Source: a virus. Taken from it: a stretch of DNA of 64,000 bases. Positions within the stretch are counted from its first letter, which is position 1. Each line of letters begins with the position of its first letter. Of this stretch, positions 1-9,320 are shown piece by piece. Below the pieces are notes generated by a model. That model searched no databases. It was not told where the DNA came from and saw only the letters and a list, made by a program, of their open reading frames with translations. The stretch is taken from IMG/VR virus record IMGVR_UViG_3300047546_001659, positions 54,012-118,011 of that record; one strand, written 5' to 3'. The position numbers and the translations under genes are program-made.

Positions 1-881
1 TCTTTAACAAAATCTTGACTAATTTGTGCCATGCAACAGTATTGACTTACTAATTTTTTATCAAAGAAAGGATATAGTATTGATCCTGGTCTTAAGAATC
101 TTCCTATAATACCAATCTTTCTTCCTTTCATATAAGGAAGCATTGAAACATCCCTTACCACATTACCCATATCTTGATAAGTAGTTTGTGATGTTACTTT
201 AATATCAGTAATAGTTTGTTTAACATCCATGGCCCAGTAATTGGTTTGACCACTCTCACCTGTTTGTTTAGGTGCACTATAGGTGGTATCAATATCCTTG
301 AAAGCACCATTAGCAGCAGCATCCTGCCAATTTTTAGCTTGGTCAATTGTAATCGTTTGAGGTGCTTGTTGAGTGGTTACATTGGTACCATCATAGTTTG
401 GATAACAGTGTAAGGCACCCTTGTAATTGTAAAATGTTTCTGCACAATTTCTATACATAGTCGCATAGGGGTTGCCGCCAAGTTTGATGCTGTTGTAGTT
501 CAACATCATTAGACGACCACGCCATCCAACAGCAGTAGTATTAGTTTCATCAACTATTAAATCATTATATACTTCACCGAAATTAGGTCTAGCAATTGAT
601 TTAGAAGAACTAATAGCCATGTTAAATTCAGGATCATTAGTTCTTCCAATTGTACCGTCATTAAATGGATCTGCAAAGATACCATTTTTAAATCTTTCCA
701 AACCACTTCCATCAGCTCTAGGAAGAGAAAGAGTCTTTGTATCCAATGCTAAGGCATTCAAGACAGAATAGTATTCAAGGGCTTTAATTCTTTGCTCAAG
801 AGCAAAGATTTCTTTCATTGTATAGCCCTTAGTTGTTTGGATGTTTACTCTAACAGCAAGATCTTGTCTTTTGTAACCCAT
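1..881 (-). CDS. Tail structural protein, C-terminal part of a split DUF4815-type protein (runs off window)
   Basis: The minus strand is open from an ATG at 881 to the window edge with no stop, so the 3' end is missing. The translation starts MGYKRQDLAVRVNIQ and soon has 'YTMKEIFALEQRIKALEYYS' followed by 'GLERFKNGIFADPF'. From memory of T4-like cyanophages, this block lies inside the same long tail protein that carries DUF4815, directly after the part encoded next door. The ATG is 2 bases past the upstream TAA (TAATTATG), in the -1 frame, so translation is probably coupled. It could be a genuine two-gene arrangement or a frameshifted gene. Family link is fairly sure; split status is seen directly. 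Confidence 0.7.
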   Translation of the reverse strand, partial: MGYKRQDLAVRVNIQTTKGYTMKEIFALEQRIKALEYYSVLNALALDTKTLSLPRADGSGLERFKNGIFADPFNDGTIGRTNDPEFNMAISSSKSIARPNFGEVYNDLIVDETNTTAVGWRGRLMMLNYNSIKLGGNPYATMYRNCAETFYNYKGALHCYPNYDGTNVTTQQAPQTITIDQAKNWQDAAANGAFKDIDTTYSAPKQTGESGQTNYWAMDVKQTITDIKVTSQTTYQDMGNVVRDVSMLPYMKGRKIGIIGRFLRPGSILYPFFDKKLVSQYCCMAQISQDFVK

Positions 882-883
882 AA

Positions 884-3800
884 TTATTCTGCTTCCGAAA
901 ATGTTAAGGATGGATATGGTGTAACATACACATCTGCAATTTTTAATCCCGTATCATTTACAATAGGTGGTTTTGAATTATAAGAAGGTGCACTTGATTT
1001 GACACTTAATAGACCATCTTTATTTATTATAAGGGTATCAACTCGTGGCAGATAATATTCAATGTTATAAGTCATGTTAGTATCTGGTTCAATGGCCATT
1101 TTAACACTTGGTGAAGAATAATATACTAATGATGTGTTGGCTGGATTGATTGTATAATTTGGAAAAACTGCAGATACAGAACTAACAGCTGTATTTTTCA
1201 TTACAGGTCTAAAATCAATGTGATTTCTAAGATCATAAAGATTACCAGAGATATCTTTGTAAACTGGAATCTGTGCAGTAACAACAGCTGTTGTATTTGC
1301 AGTATTAGCATCATCAATTGAGTAGGAATCTACAGAGAAGAATGTTGCCTTTGTTGAGGTAACATTAGGTGTAAAATGATCTAGTCTTACAAATATTCTT
1401 GATGTAGAAGAGATAGCATTTTTAAATTGCGGAAGAATGGAGATGTAACTTAAACCATAGAAATTATCTCTTTGTCCATTATCAAAACTAAACCAATCTT
1501 TTCTATCAGGATTGGTATTAGCAAAATTAGCACCAACATATATTGCTTTAATATTATATACATCAGGAATACCAAGAGACCACGGACCACTTGTTGATGC
1601 TGGATGACTTGCGCAATTAATAGCTACATAAGCATCTTTTGTAACAACTTTTTCTATAGGTGTTGCTTGATTTCTTACTAAAGGAACTTGTGCTCTTATT
1701 TGATATGTTTGACTTGTATCTAAATCAAGAGCAACAGTGATACCCATTTGATTTACTTTAGGAGGTGAACCAGATGTTGAGAATGAAATAACATTACCAC
1801 CACCATTGAAATCAACGTGTGTGCCTACCTTAAAAAATCTTTGTAGAGTAATAGAACTTGCATCAGCTACACCTGATAGAGGTGGTGTAATTGAAATACT
1901 ATTAGCAGAATTGATAGCTGTGATTGTATGATAAGAAACTGTAGGAACAGTTGCAACTTTATAGGAAGCTTTAATACCATCACCTACCTTAGGGAAAATA
2001 CCGGAAGTTGTTGGCGTGGTAATAGGATATGATAATGAACCCCAGTTATTGATAAAGCTACCAGTTGCAGCAGTAACAGCAGCACAAGTAACGTTACTGT
2101 GAGTAGCGTTAGAGACACCGCCCTGTGAACCCAAACTTATAGTAGTTGTTGAATAACAGTTGGCTAATGTATCTTGTGCAAATTGTACATGTATATCAGT
2201 AGAAAGACTATCATCAAGCCCTGCAGTAGCACCATAATTAAATTCGTCTGTTCCCGATGTAAATGATGCTGTAAAAGATCCTGATCCACGAGTTGCATTT
2301 ACTGCATCTAATGTTGTTCTATAGATGTAGGAGGTATTGTTAGCACCAGTTGAACTTAATAATCTTTTAGTTCCATCTAGACCAGTATAGAACAATAATG
2401 ATTTTTGTGTTGTATCACTTTGATATAGTTGATTAAATGATCCAGTAGTTGTTCTTGTTTCTGGAACAATATCACCAAAGATTTTTGTAAATGTACCACT
2501 TACTTTACCGATACTTTTTACGTTTGCCTGAAAACTATTTCCTGGTACTAAATTGATATTAGTAACATAAACAAGATATTGAGCTTGTGCGGTTCCTTTA
2601 ATACCTGAATAATATTTTACAGCACGGATGGTTGCATTACCAACAATTGTTCCTGTTGGATTTACACCACCTGCAAAGTTTTTAGTAAGTGAGTATTGAT
2701 TGGCGCTATAAAGATCAACTGATTCTATTCCTCCAACATCAACTATACCGGAGAAATCCGCAACCTTCATATAGTTACCGAAATTTACTGTTACTCTTTC
2801 ATTAAGTGATGAATTAGAATCAATACCTCTTCTTACTTCAATTCTTCTTGGTGATCTAAATTCAACTCTGTAACCATCAACATAAGCAACACCTGGTGAA
2901 ACAGTATAATACATTGTTTGTGTATTAGAAGTAGGTTCAACATTTACTTGAAATGGTTTTACAACATAATCACCAGATTCTTCTTTGGTTCTTTTTGCCA
3001 TAACATCCCCAATAATTGAATAAAGAGGATCTTCTTGAATAGTTACAGCAGTACCTGTCCCACCACTGAAATCTACTACAGGTACAAAATCTTTAGGTAT
3101 AATAACATCTGTATTAGTAGTATCATAAGCAATAAGATCAGGAACTAGTTTAAGTCTGTAAGCACCAGGAGCGTTATAATTAGGACTTCCTAATGAGTTA
3201 TCATACAAAGATGGATCTTCGTGAGGTGTTACAATATATTCTTTTGTATTGAACCCAACTTTAATACCTACAGCATTAGTACTGTGTTCTTTAATCATGA
3301 AATTTTTTGGATTTGATTTAAGGAAGAATCCTTTTTGATAAATTATACCTTGGCCAACGTGAAGACCAAATCCAGTACCTAAAGCATTTACTGTATTATT
3401 ACTTGGAAGTGTATAGATATCTCCAACATAATAATTAGGATTCAACGCACCTGTTTTGTCTTGCAGAGGTGAATATACATTTATCTTTTCACCTGCTGTA
3501 CTAAATGTATAAACAGGAGTACCAGTACCAGTCAATGATCCGCCACTTGAAGCGTCTGAACGACCTGTATTAATATAAATTACATAGGCTCTATTAGTAT
3601 CATTACTACCACGATTTACAGCAGCTTCTGCACCACTAAATGCCTCAAAAATTGCAGCTCTTAAAAGTGTATTATTTGAAACCAGAAGATAAGAATCTGA
3701 CATATGTGACTGGACATTGGCAACATCAGTTACTTCTCTAGTTAACAATTTAAAATCTAAAGTTGCAGTGTTACTATCTTTAAATTTAACTTGTGGCAAT

Positions 3801-4021
3801 GCGGGATATTGAGTAAAATTGCAACCTTCAACCACAGAACCATCTTTGTAAATACTAGAACCAAATCTTGAGATTTGTTTCTGCATCATTGTTTGAAGCT
3901 GAGTTAATTCTCTCGCTTGCACGGCAGTTGATGGGCGGAACAAAACGCGATAATACATTTTGTCTTCATCATAATCATCATAAAAAGGTGCAACATTAAA
4001 ATTCGTTTGTAACTCAGCCAT
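884..4021 (-). CDS. DUF4815-type virion tail/baseplate structural protein (N-terminal part)
   Basis: 1045 residues. The N-terminus (MAELQTNFNVAPFYDDYDED, then 'RPSTAVQARELTQLQTMMQ') matches the start of the DUF4815 tail proteins of T4-like marine phages: an acidic 'YYDDYDEDK' stretch followed by 'QARELTQLQ'. The rest is Ser/Thr/Asn-rich beta-type sequence typical of tail adhesins. Probable role is a baseplate-attached tail or fibre component. It ends 2 bases before an ATG in another frame that encodes what is usually the next section of the same polypeptide. It follows the gp8-like gene by 9 bases in one late operon. Confidence 0.8.
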   Translation of the reverse strand: MAELQTNFNVAPFYDDYDEDKMYYRVLFRPSTAVQARELTQLQTMMQKQISRFGSSIYKDGSVVEGCNFTQYPALPQVKFKDSNTATLDFKLLTREVTDVANVQSHMSDSYLLVSNNTLLRAAIFEAFSGAEAAVNRGSNDTNRAYVIYINTGRSDASSGGSLTGTGTPVYTFSTAGEKINVYSPLQDKTGALNPNYYVGDIYTLPSNNTVNALGTGFGLHVGQGIIYQKGFFLKSNPKNFMIKEHSTNAVGIKVGFNTKEYIVTPHEDPSLYDNSLGSPNYNAPGAYRLKLVPDLIAYDTTNTDVIIPKDFVPVVDFSGGTGTAVTIQEDPLYSIIGDVMAKRTKEESGDYVVKPFQVNVEPTSNTQTMYYTVSPGVAYVDGYRVEFRSPRRIEVRRGIDSNSSLNERVTVNFGNYMKVADFSGIVDVGGIESVDLYSANQYSLTKNFAGGVNPTGTIVGNATIRAVKYYSGIKGTAQAQYLVYVTNINLVPGNSFQANVKSIGKVSGTFTKIFGDIVPETRTTTGSFNQLYQSDTTQKSLLFYTGLDGTKRLLSSTGANNTSYIYRTTLDAVNATRGSGSFTASFTSGTDEFNYGATAGLDDSLSTDIHVQFAQDTLANCYSTTTISLGSQGGVSNATHSNVTCAAVTAATGSFINNWGSLSYPITTPTTSGIFPKVGDGIKASYKVATVPTVSYHTITAINSANSISITPPLSGVADASSITLQRFFKVGTHVDFNGGGNVISFSTSGSPPKVNQMGITVALDLDTSQTYQIRAQVPLVRNQATPIEKVVTKDAYVAINCASHPASTSGPWSLGIPDVYNIKAIYVGANFANTNPDRKDWFSFDNGQRDNFYGLSYISILPQFKNAISSTSRIFVRLDHFTPNVTSTKATFFSVDSYSIDDANTANTTAVVTAQIPVYKDISGNLYDLRNHIDFRPVMKNTAVSSVSAVFPNYTINPANTSLVYYSSPSVKMAIEPDTNMTYNIEYYLPRVDTLIINKDGLLSVKSSAPSYNSKPPIVNDTGLKIADVYVTPYPSLTFSEAE

Positions 4022-4030
4022 TTCTATTCC

Positions 4031-5527
4031 TTAGAATTTAAAATATATTTTAACATCTTCAGATTTAATACCTGTTCTACTGATAGGTTCAATATTTTTA
4101 TAATATAAAACCTCAGATGAATAAGGAACAAGATCTTTATTATTTATTGTTGAAATAACAACTGTTTTTCCTGACGATAATGAAGTAATTGTTTCATAAG
4201 GATTGAAAGTGCCCACTTCATTAAGGACATATATGCTTGAAGTATTCATGAAAGCAACAGTAGCTTTAGCTTTACTATTAAATCCCTGTATTTCTTCACC
4301 AACAGAAAGAAGAGACGGTGCAGTTAAGACACCAAAATTTAACATTTGATTAAATGTTCTTCCCTGAAAGTTAGCAAGATTAGCAGCGGCTGTTGGATTC
4401 TGAATAAGTGAAACTTGTCTATATTTACCCCAAGGTGGTAAATTATCAAATGAAGAAGTTGAAACTGAAAGACCAACAGTATCACCACCTAGTTCAGAAG
4501 TGGGATTAGATCCGTGTCCTTCCTCGGGAGAAATTATAGCATAAGCTGTTGCATTAGATCCAAAATATGTATTACATTCAATTGAAATATTTGCGTAAGT
4601 ATAATTTCTACCTCTAGCTATTACACGAATAGAAGAAATATTACCATTAGCATTTACTTCTGAAATAGCCTTAGCACCTGAACCATCACCTGTAATATAA
4701 ACTTGTGGACCAATTTTAAATTTAGAAGTGCTGCTTAATCCTGTTATGGATTTATCTGTAAACACATATTTTCCAGAACTATTAACAATATAATCCTTGA
4801 TAAGTGTTAATGCACCTGACCCTGAACCAGCTGAAATATAAAAATAAGAATTAGTATAAGCCCCACTAATTGAGATAACACCTGAATTTGATACTTTAAA
4901 TTTTTTATCACTTATTATACTATCAAATGTACCGTTTCCAGAAATATAGTTGTTACCTGAATTGCTAGGTAGAATGACATGAAGTGCACCGGGCTCTGCC
5001 GTTGCAACAACTGTTGGATTGGGAATTATAGGAAAATATACATCAGTGGAAAATTTCTTTACATTTTTATTATTAATGGCAAACATAAATTTCCATTTGT
5101 ATCCATCGGAGGTATTGAAATCCCCTTTTGACACAGTCAAATTTGGCTCTACAGTTGATGGAGCACCATAATTATTAAACAAACATTTATAAACACGATT
5201 TAAACTATTAATAACATAAAAGTTTTTACTATAAAGATTAGGATCATTATGAGTATAATAATCATAAACGGTTCCTGAAGTCCAATTAATTTTCTTTCCA
5301 ACACACACAATATCATCTGGTGTTACTTTTTTACCAAAAATCATTTCTTTATTAACATCAATAAATGATGTCTGTACAGAAGTGTTTGGTAATGGAGGAA
5401 TTGAATCATCATCCCATTCAAAATATTTGCCAAAAGCAATATAAAAATTAGAAGCAGTATTGCCGACACTTTCTTTAAATGCCTCGACAAATTTATTTTT
5501 AATGTTTTGTGTAAAGGTGCCTGCCAT
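4031..5527 (-). CDS. gp8: Baseplate wedge protein, gp8-like
   Basis: 498 residues. The N-terminal half has the features of gp8-like wedge proteins of T4-type marine phages: 'FYIAFGK', 'WTSGTVYDYY', 'FYVINSLNRVYKCLFNN', 'STVEPN' and 'DGYKWKFMF'. The C-terminal part is Ser/Gly-rich beta sequence. gp8 is a peripheral wedge subunit that joins gp7 and gp10 in T4. The position between the gp7-position gene and the DUF4815 gene agrees. The gp8 name rests on remembered cyanophage annotation, so the exact number is less certain than the wedge role. Confidence 0.65.
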   Translation of the reverse strand: MAGTFTQNIKNKFVEAFKESVGNTASNFYIAFGKYFEWDDDSIPPLPNTSVQTSFIDVNKEMIFGKKVTPDDIVCVGKKINWTSGTVYDYYTHNDPNLYSKNFYVINSLNRVYKCLFNNYGAPSTVEPNLTVSKGDFNTSDGYKWKFMFAINNKNVKKFSTDVYFPIIPNPTVVATAEPGALHVILPSNSGNNYISGNGTFDSIISDKKFKVSNSGVISISGAYTNSYFYISAGSGSGALTLIKDYIVNSSGKYVFTDKSITGLSSTSKFKIGPQVYITGDGSGAKAISEVNANGNISSIRVIARGRNYTYANISIECNTYFGSNATAYAIISPEEGHGSNPTSELGGDTVGLSVSTSSFDNLPPWGKYRQVSLIQNPTAAANLANFQGRTFNQMLNFGVLTAPSLLSVGEEIQGFNSKAKATVAFMNTSSIYVLNEVGTFNPYETITSLSSGKTVVISTINNKDLVPYSSEVLYYKNIEPISRTGIKSEDVKIYFKF

Positions 5528-5540
5528 AATATCAGCCGTA

Positions 5541-7130
5541 TTAAGTGGTTGTTACTGAATCATAAACTAATTCTGTATTTAAATTTTTACTATCTAAAAT
5601 TGTCGGATGACCAAATACTTTATTACCTACTGGGTGGTAAACTTGTTTAAGAACATCAATATATTTATCCAAGGATTTTTCAACCTGAATTTCATATGAA
5701 AATTCTTGGTAATAATCACTATCTTGAATATATTTGTCGGCGTTTAAGAAACCACTAGTATCAGTCCATTCACCTTCCGATTTACCTATAGCACCAGATA
5801 TAATAGTCAACTCTGCAGAACATTCAGAATTAGCAGTATTATAAAATTCTAATGTCTCATCATCATTAAATCCAAAGCCTGATGATATTAATTCTACAGT
5901 TTCTATTACACCGTTACCAGTTGTAGGTACACCGTGTATAATACTATCATTGCCCCAGAATTTGCCCTTAGGATCTTTTATTCCATATCCCTTAACTTTG
6001 TAATCTATAACTTCAACTGTAACATCACCATCATAACGATGATCACCTGAGCTTATAGACCCTAGAGAAGCAATAGTACCTACTTGAACAATACTATCAG
6101 TTAATGCGTTACCGATTACGGATCCAACTGAAGCCATTTTTAAATTTGATCCATACGAGGCAGCACTAATTAATGTATTCATTTCTGGATCAAGTAAATT
6201 TGTATTATATGTAAAATTGACCGTATTAGAAATAGATTTAACTTTGAATACTGCTCCGGAACCCTTTGTATTAGCACCTTGTGTAATCAATATAGTAGAA
6301 TTGGTTGAATAACCATACCCACCGTCTCTCAATATAAATCTTAAATAACCTCTTAACTTATCACTATCAGTTAAAGTGCTTACATCATATATTAGACCTT
6401 CACCAGATGTACTAGTGGTTTGCAAAGGATCACCTGGTGTATTATTTTCAGATGATGTAAATACAGTTGCACCTATTGCAGATCCTTTTACTTTAGAAGC
6501 TTCTAAAATATTAATTCCATCAGTAAGAAGATATTCACCTTTAACAAATAATGAACCAGAAGGACCTGGAACTAAATCTTTTACATAAAGAACATGGGCT
6601 ACTTGAAGACCTGTATAAATTTGTACTGAGGAAGAGACAAAGGCAACTGCACCTGACGTAGTACCCTTTATATATTTTTTATGATAAAGGTGATTGATAT
6701 CTGTTTCTTCAATTTCAATATATTGATTAGATTGCCATGTACCATCAGAGGTTCTTAACATATCCTCTTGAGGAACAAATAAAAGTATTTCTAGATCGTA
6801 TAATAATCTAAAAAGTAATTTGAGACCTTCGACAGATCCTTTTGATCTATAAACATCTAATATATGTTTTTCTAAAAGGGCTTTATCTGATAATACTTTT
6901 CTTGGTATACCAAACATAAACTTTGAAAGGTAGTTATCAATATATTCCGTTGATACTTCATCAACATCCGAATATTCAAGTAATCTTCTTGATTTGAATA
7001 TAGGACCACCTTCATCCATCCATTCATAATAAGCTTTGACAAAAGTGACAAAATCATCACCCTCTTCCCTATAAAATTCAGGAAATTGTCTGCTAACCAA
7101 TGATGATATTTTTTTAAGTTCAGCTTCCAT
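5541..7130 (-). CDS. Baseplate wedge structural protein in the gp7 position
   Basis: 529 residues. The first 130 resemble a conserved T4-like tail protein of marine phages: 'SSLVSRQFPEFYREEGDDF', 'FVKAYYEWMDEG', 'RRLLEYSDVD', 'YRSKGSVEGLKLLFRLLYD' and 'MLRTSDGTW'. The C-terminus mentions a 'VYHPVGNKVFG' stretch also seen in these proteins. It overlaps the gp6 stop by one base (TAATG), which implies coupled translation and equal dosage with gp6. T4 gp7 is about twice this length, so I call the position, not strict orthology. Confidence 0.6.
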   Translation of the reverse strand: MEAELKKISSLVSRQFPEFYREEGDDFVTFVKAYYEWMDEGGPIFKSRRLLEYSDVDEVSTEYIDNYLSKFMFGIPRKVLSDKALLEKHILDVYRSKGSVEGLKLLFRLLYDLEILLFVPQEDMLRTSDGTWQSNQYIEIEETDINHLYHKKYIKGTTSGAVAFVSSSVQIYTGLQVAHVLYVKDLVPGPSGSLFVKGEYLLTDGINILEASKVKGSAIGATVFTSSENNTPGDPLQTTSTSGEGLIYDVSTLTDSDKLRGYLRFILRDGGYGYSTNSTILITQGANTKGSGAVFKVKSISNTVNFTYNTNLLDPEMNTLISAASYGSNLKMASVGSVIGNALTDSIVQVGTIASLGSISSGDHRYDGDVTVEVIDYKVKGYGIKDPKGKFWGNDSIIHGVPTTGNGVIETVELISSGFGFNDDETLEFYNTANSECSAELTIISGAIGKSEGEWTDTSGFLNADKYIQDSDYYQEFSYEIQVEKSLDKYIDVLKQVYHPVGNKVFGHPTILDSKNLNTELVYDSVTTT

Positions 7131-8923
7131 TATTGTCTTACAACGTTAATTGAAATGAGTAGTTTGGAAAAATCAATTTTAAGATATTTACTTTCTTGAA
7201 CAACAATATCATCATTTAAAGTAATAGCATAAAAATCAATATAGTTAATATAATCTTGTACGGTAATATCTAAAACTACAGCACCTGTATCATAATTAAC
7301 AGTTCCTATATTTTCATTTAAAATGATTTGTTTAGAATCAGGTGTGAGGTAATATAGTCTTAAAAGACCTTCACCATTATCTGAAATGCGGGCATTGTAA
7401 GATACATTATCTTTAAGGTAAGTAAAGAAATCAGATCTTACTGTTTCTTCTTCACCTTCTATATAAGGTTTTTTAAATGGTCTATATAGAGGATTTGAGA
7501 AGGAAAAAGATAATCTTTGTGAAATTCCTTTTGGAGGTGCGGTTCTGTATATTGCTCTTAAGTATGTTTGATTACTAATGATTGCTGGATCTGCTTCATC
7601 AATCATTGATGATAATCTTGATTTTCTTAAATCGTTACCAAAATCTGTAAGATAAAGATCGCTATATTCTTGAATTTTTGAAATAACTTCTGTTTTTAAT
7701 TGTTGTAAACTTTTTGAAGTGAGAGTAGGATCATATCTAACATCTGATACTACTTCAACATAGAGATATTCAGGATCTATAATAACAGGTTCTGTGGTAA
7801 TACTTTTTGTTTTTAAATAAGTAATAATATTTGTTTTTAACTCTGAAGCTACAATTGGATTGCTTCCGTAAGGAATCATACTAATAATAACCTTACCATA
7901 TTGTGGAGGATCTGCAAGTTCACCCCCATAAACATTTACTGTTTTGATTTGTGGATAACTTTCAATAATTATATTTTTATAATCATCTTTGGTCACAGCA
8001 CGATTTTGAGATGCAAAGTGTCGAGGAGCGTTATACTTAATTGATTCAATAGTTTCTCTTTCAGATCCATCAGCAGCAGGTGTATTTGTTGAAACTGCTA
8101 CCGAATATAATCCATTTTCTACTTTTGTAGTAGGTGTAAAAGTATAAGCCTTGTTACCTAATTCACCGTTGGTTGATCTATATTTGATATTTACAATGTT
8201 TCCATTTGTTAATTTTTTGCCCAATATTCCATCACCGAATATGATTTCATATTGATTTGCACCATATCCTTGAATAAAATAAATTTCAGAATTAGAATCT
8301 AAACCGTACAGATTTTCAGCGTAAGTGTAAACAGAATTTGAGGAATCTGTGGTCGATTTAACAACAGTTACCTTTATACTATTGGTGTCAACATTCTCTG
8401 AATTAATAATGTATCTTACACCATCAGCCACATTAAAAAACTCATTTACGATTTTGCCTTCATAAATGTAAACAGGATCACTTGTATATGAAACACCATT
8501 ATATGTTAAAACAAGTGTTTCATCAGTAGTAAAATCTAAATTGGTATTATCAACAACTGCCCTTGTTGTATAATTTTCAGGTATGGTAACTGTTGGAGGA
8601 GTATCTTGTCCTGTATTAACAGTAAAAGAAACAAGAGCTCTGGCAGATGTTCTAGATCTCGGTAAGTAATTTAATTCTTTAGCATGTGAAACAACTGAAT
8701 TTTTAATTTGAGCTGAATCTAAAAACATTTCACTTCCTATCATATTAAGATAGTAAGCATTCATATAGGAATTATATGAAAGAAGATCAATCAAAGCATT
8801 AAGATTTGATCCTTCAAAATCATAGTCTTTAAATTCAGTTTTACTCTTCAAAAAAGTTTTTAGGTTTTGTTTAATACCATCAAAACTTAATTCGGATACA
8901 CTTAAGAATCCTGTGTTTGCCAT
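7130..8923 (-). CDS. gp6: Baseplate wedge protein gp6 (Baseplate_J)
   Basis: 597 residues. The start ('GFLSVSELSFDGIKQNLKTF', 'DYDFEGSNLNALIDLLSYNS', 'YLNMIGSEMFLDSA', 'HAKELNYLPRSRTSA') is the standard gp6/baseplate J signature. gp6 dimers form the inner ring that links the wedges around the hub. It lies between gp25 and the gp7-position gene with one-base overlaps on both sides, as expected for wedge genes made in stoichiometric amounts. Length is close to T4 gp6 (660). Confidence 0.92.
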   Translation of the reverse strand: MANTGFLSVSELSFDGIKQNLKTFLKSKTEFKDYDFEGSNLNALIDLLSYNSYMNAYYLNMIGSEMFLDSAQIKNSVVSHAKELNYLPRSRTSARALVSFTVNTGQDTPPTVTIPENYTTRAVVDNTNLDFTTDETLVLTYNGVSYTSDPVYIYEGKIVNEFFNVADGVRYIINSENVDTNSIKVTVVKSTTDSSNSVYTYAENLYGLDSNSEIYFIQGYGANQYEIIFGDGILGKKLTNGNIVNIKYRSTNGELGNKAYTFTPTTKVENGLYSVAVSTNTPAADGSERETIESIKYNAPRHFASQNRAVTKDDYKNIIIESYPQIKTVNVYGGELADPPQYGKVIISMIPYGSNPIVASELKTNIITYLKTKSITTEPVIIDPEYLYVEVVSDVRYDPTLTSKSLQQLKTEVISKIQEYSDLYLTDFGNDLRKSRLSSMIDEADPAIISNQTYLRAIYRTAPPKGISQRLSFSFSNPLYRPFKKPYIEGEEETVRSDFFTYLKDNVSYNARISDNGEGLLRLYYLTPDSKQIILNENIGTVNYDTGAVVLDITVQDYINYIDFYAITLNDDIVVQESKYLKIDFSKLLISINVVRQ

Positions 8924-9312
8924 TATCTTACTCTTCTAAGAATTAAATCTAAAGTTATCGGAACAGTATTATTTGTTAAATAAAATACTATTGTGGCATA
9001 ATAAGCATTTTCATCGGGAAGAGCTTTAACATTTACAGAATAAAGACTAGCTCTTGGTTCATAATTTCTAATAGTTTCTGATATTTTTTCTTTTATGATA
9101 TATTCAGTATCTCTACTAATATTTTCAAATAATGTGTTTCTAATACCCGCACCCAAATTAGGATTAAAAAATCTTTCGCCTGGGTTTGTTAAAAGAAGAT
9201 TGCGAATGGATCTTTTTACTGACTGCTCATTAGTAAGCAGCACCAGATCTCCCTTGATCGGATGTACATCAAAATTAGTAGGTATATCTGAATAAAATAC
9301 AGTTGTTGTCAT
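8923..9312 (-). CDS. gp25: Baseplate wedge protein gp25 (GPW_gp25 family)
   Basis: 129 residues, normal for gp25. Visible family features are 'DFDVHP'-like 'NFDVHPIKGDLVLLTN', 'SVKRSIRNLLLTNPGERFFNPNLG' and 'FENISRDTEYIIKEKI'. gp25 initiates sheath assembly at the wedge and is shared with type VI secretion (TssE). It shares a base with the gp6 start. A TATAAATA-like string six bases before the ATG is probably fortuitous. Confidence 0.93.
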   Translation of the reverse strand: MTTTVFYSDIPTNFDVHPIKGDLVLLTNEQSVKRSIRNLLLTNPGERFFNPNLGAGIRNTLFENISRDTEYIIKEKISETIRNYEPRASLYSVNVKALPDENAYYATIVFYLTNNTVPITLDLILRRVR

Positions 9313-9320
9313 TTAAATAT

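Noticed and set aside
876-890. Programmed frameshift joining the two DUF4815 parts
   Set aside because: The correct direction would be -1, but no X_XXY_YYZ heptamer occurs near the stop. Stop-start coupling is a simpler reading.
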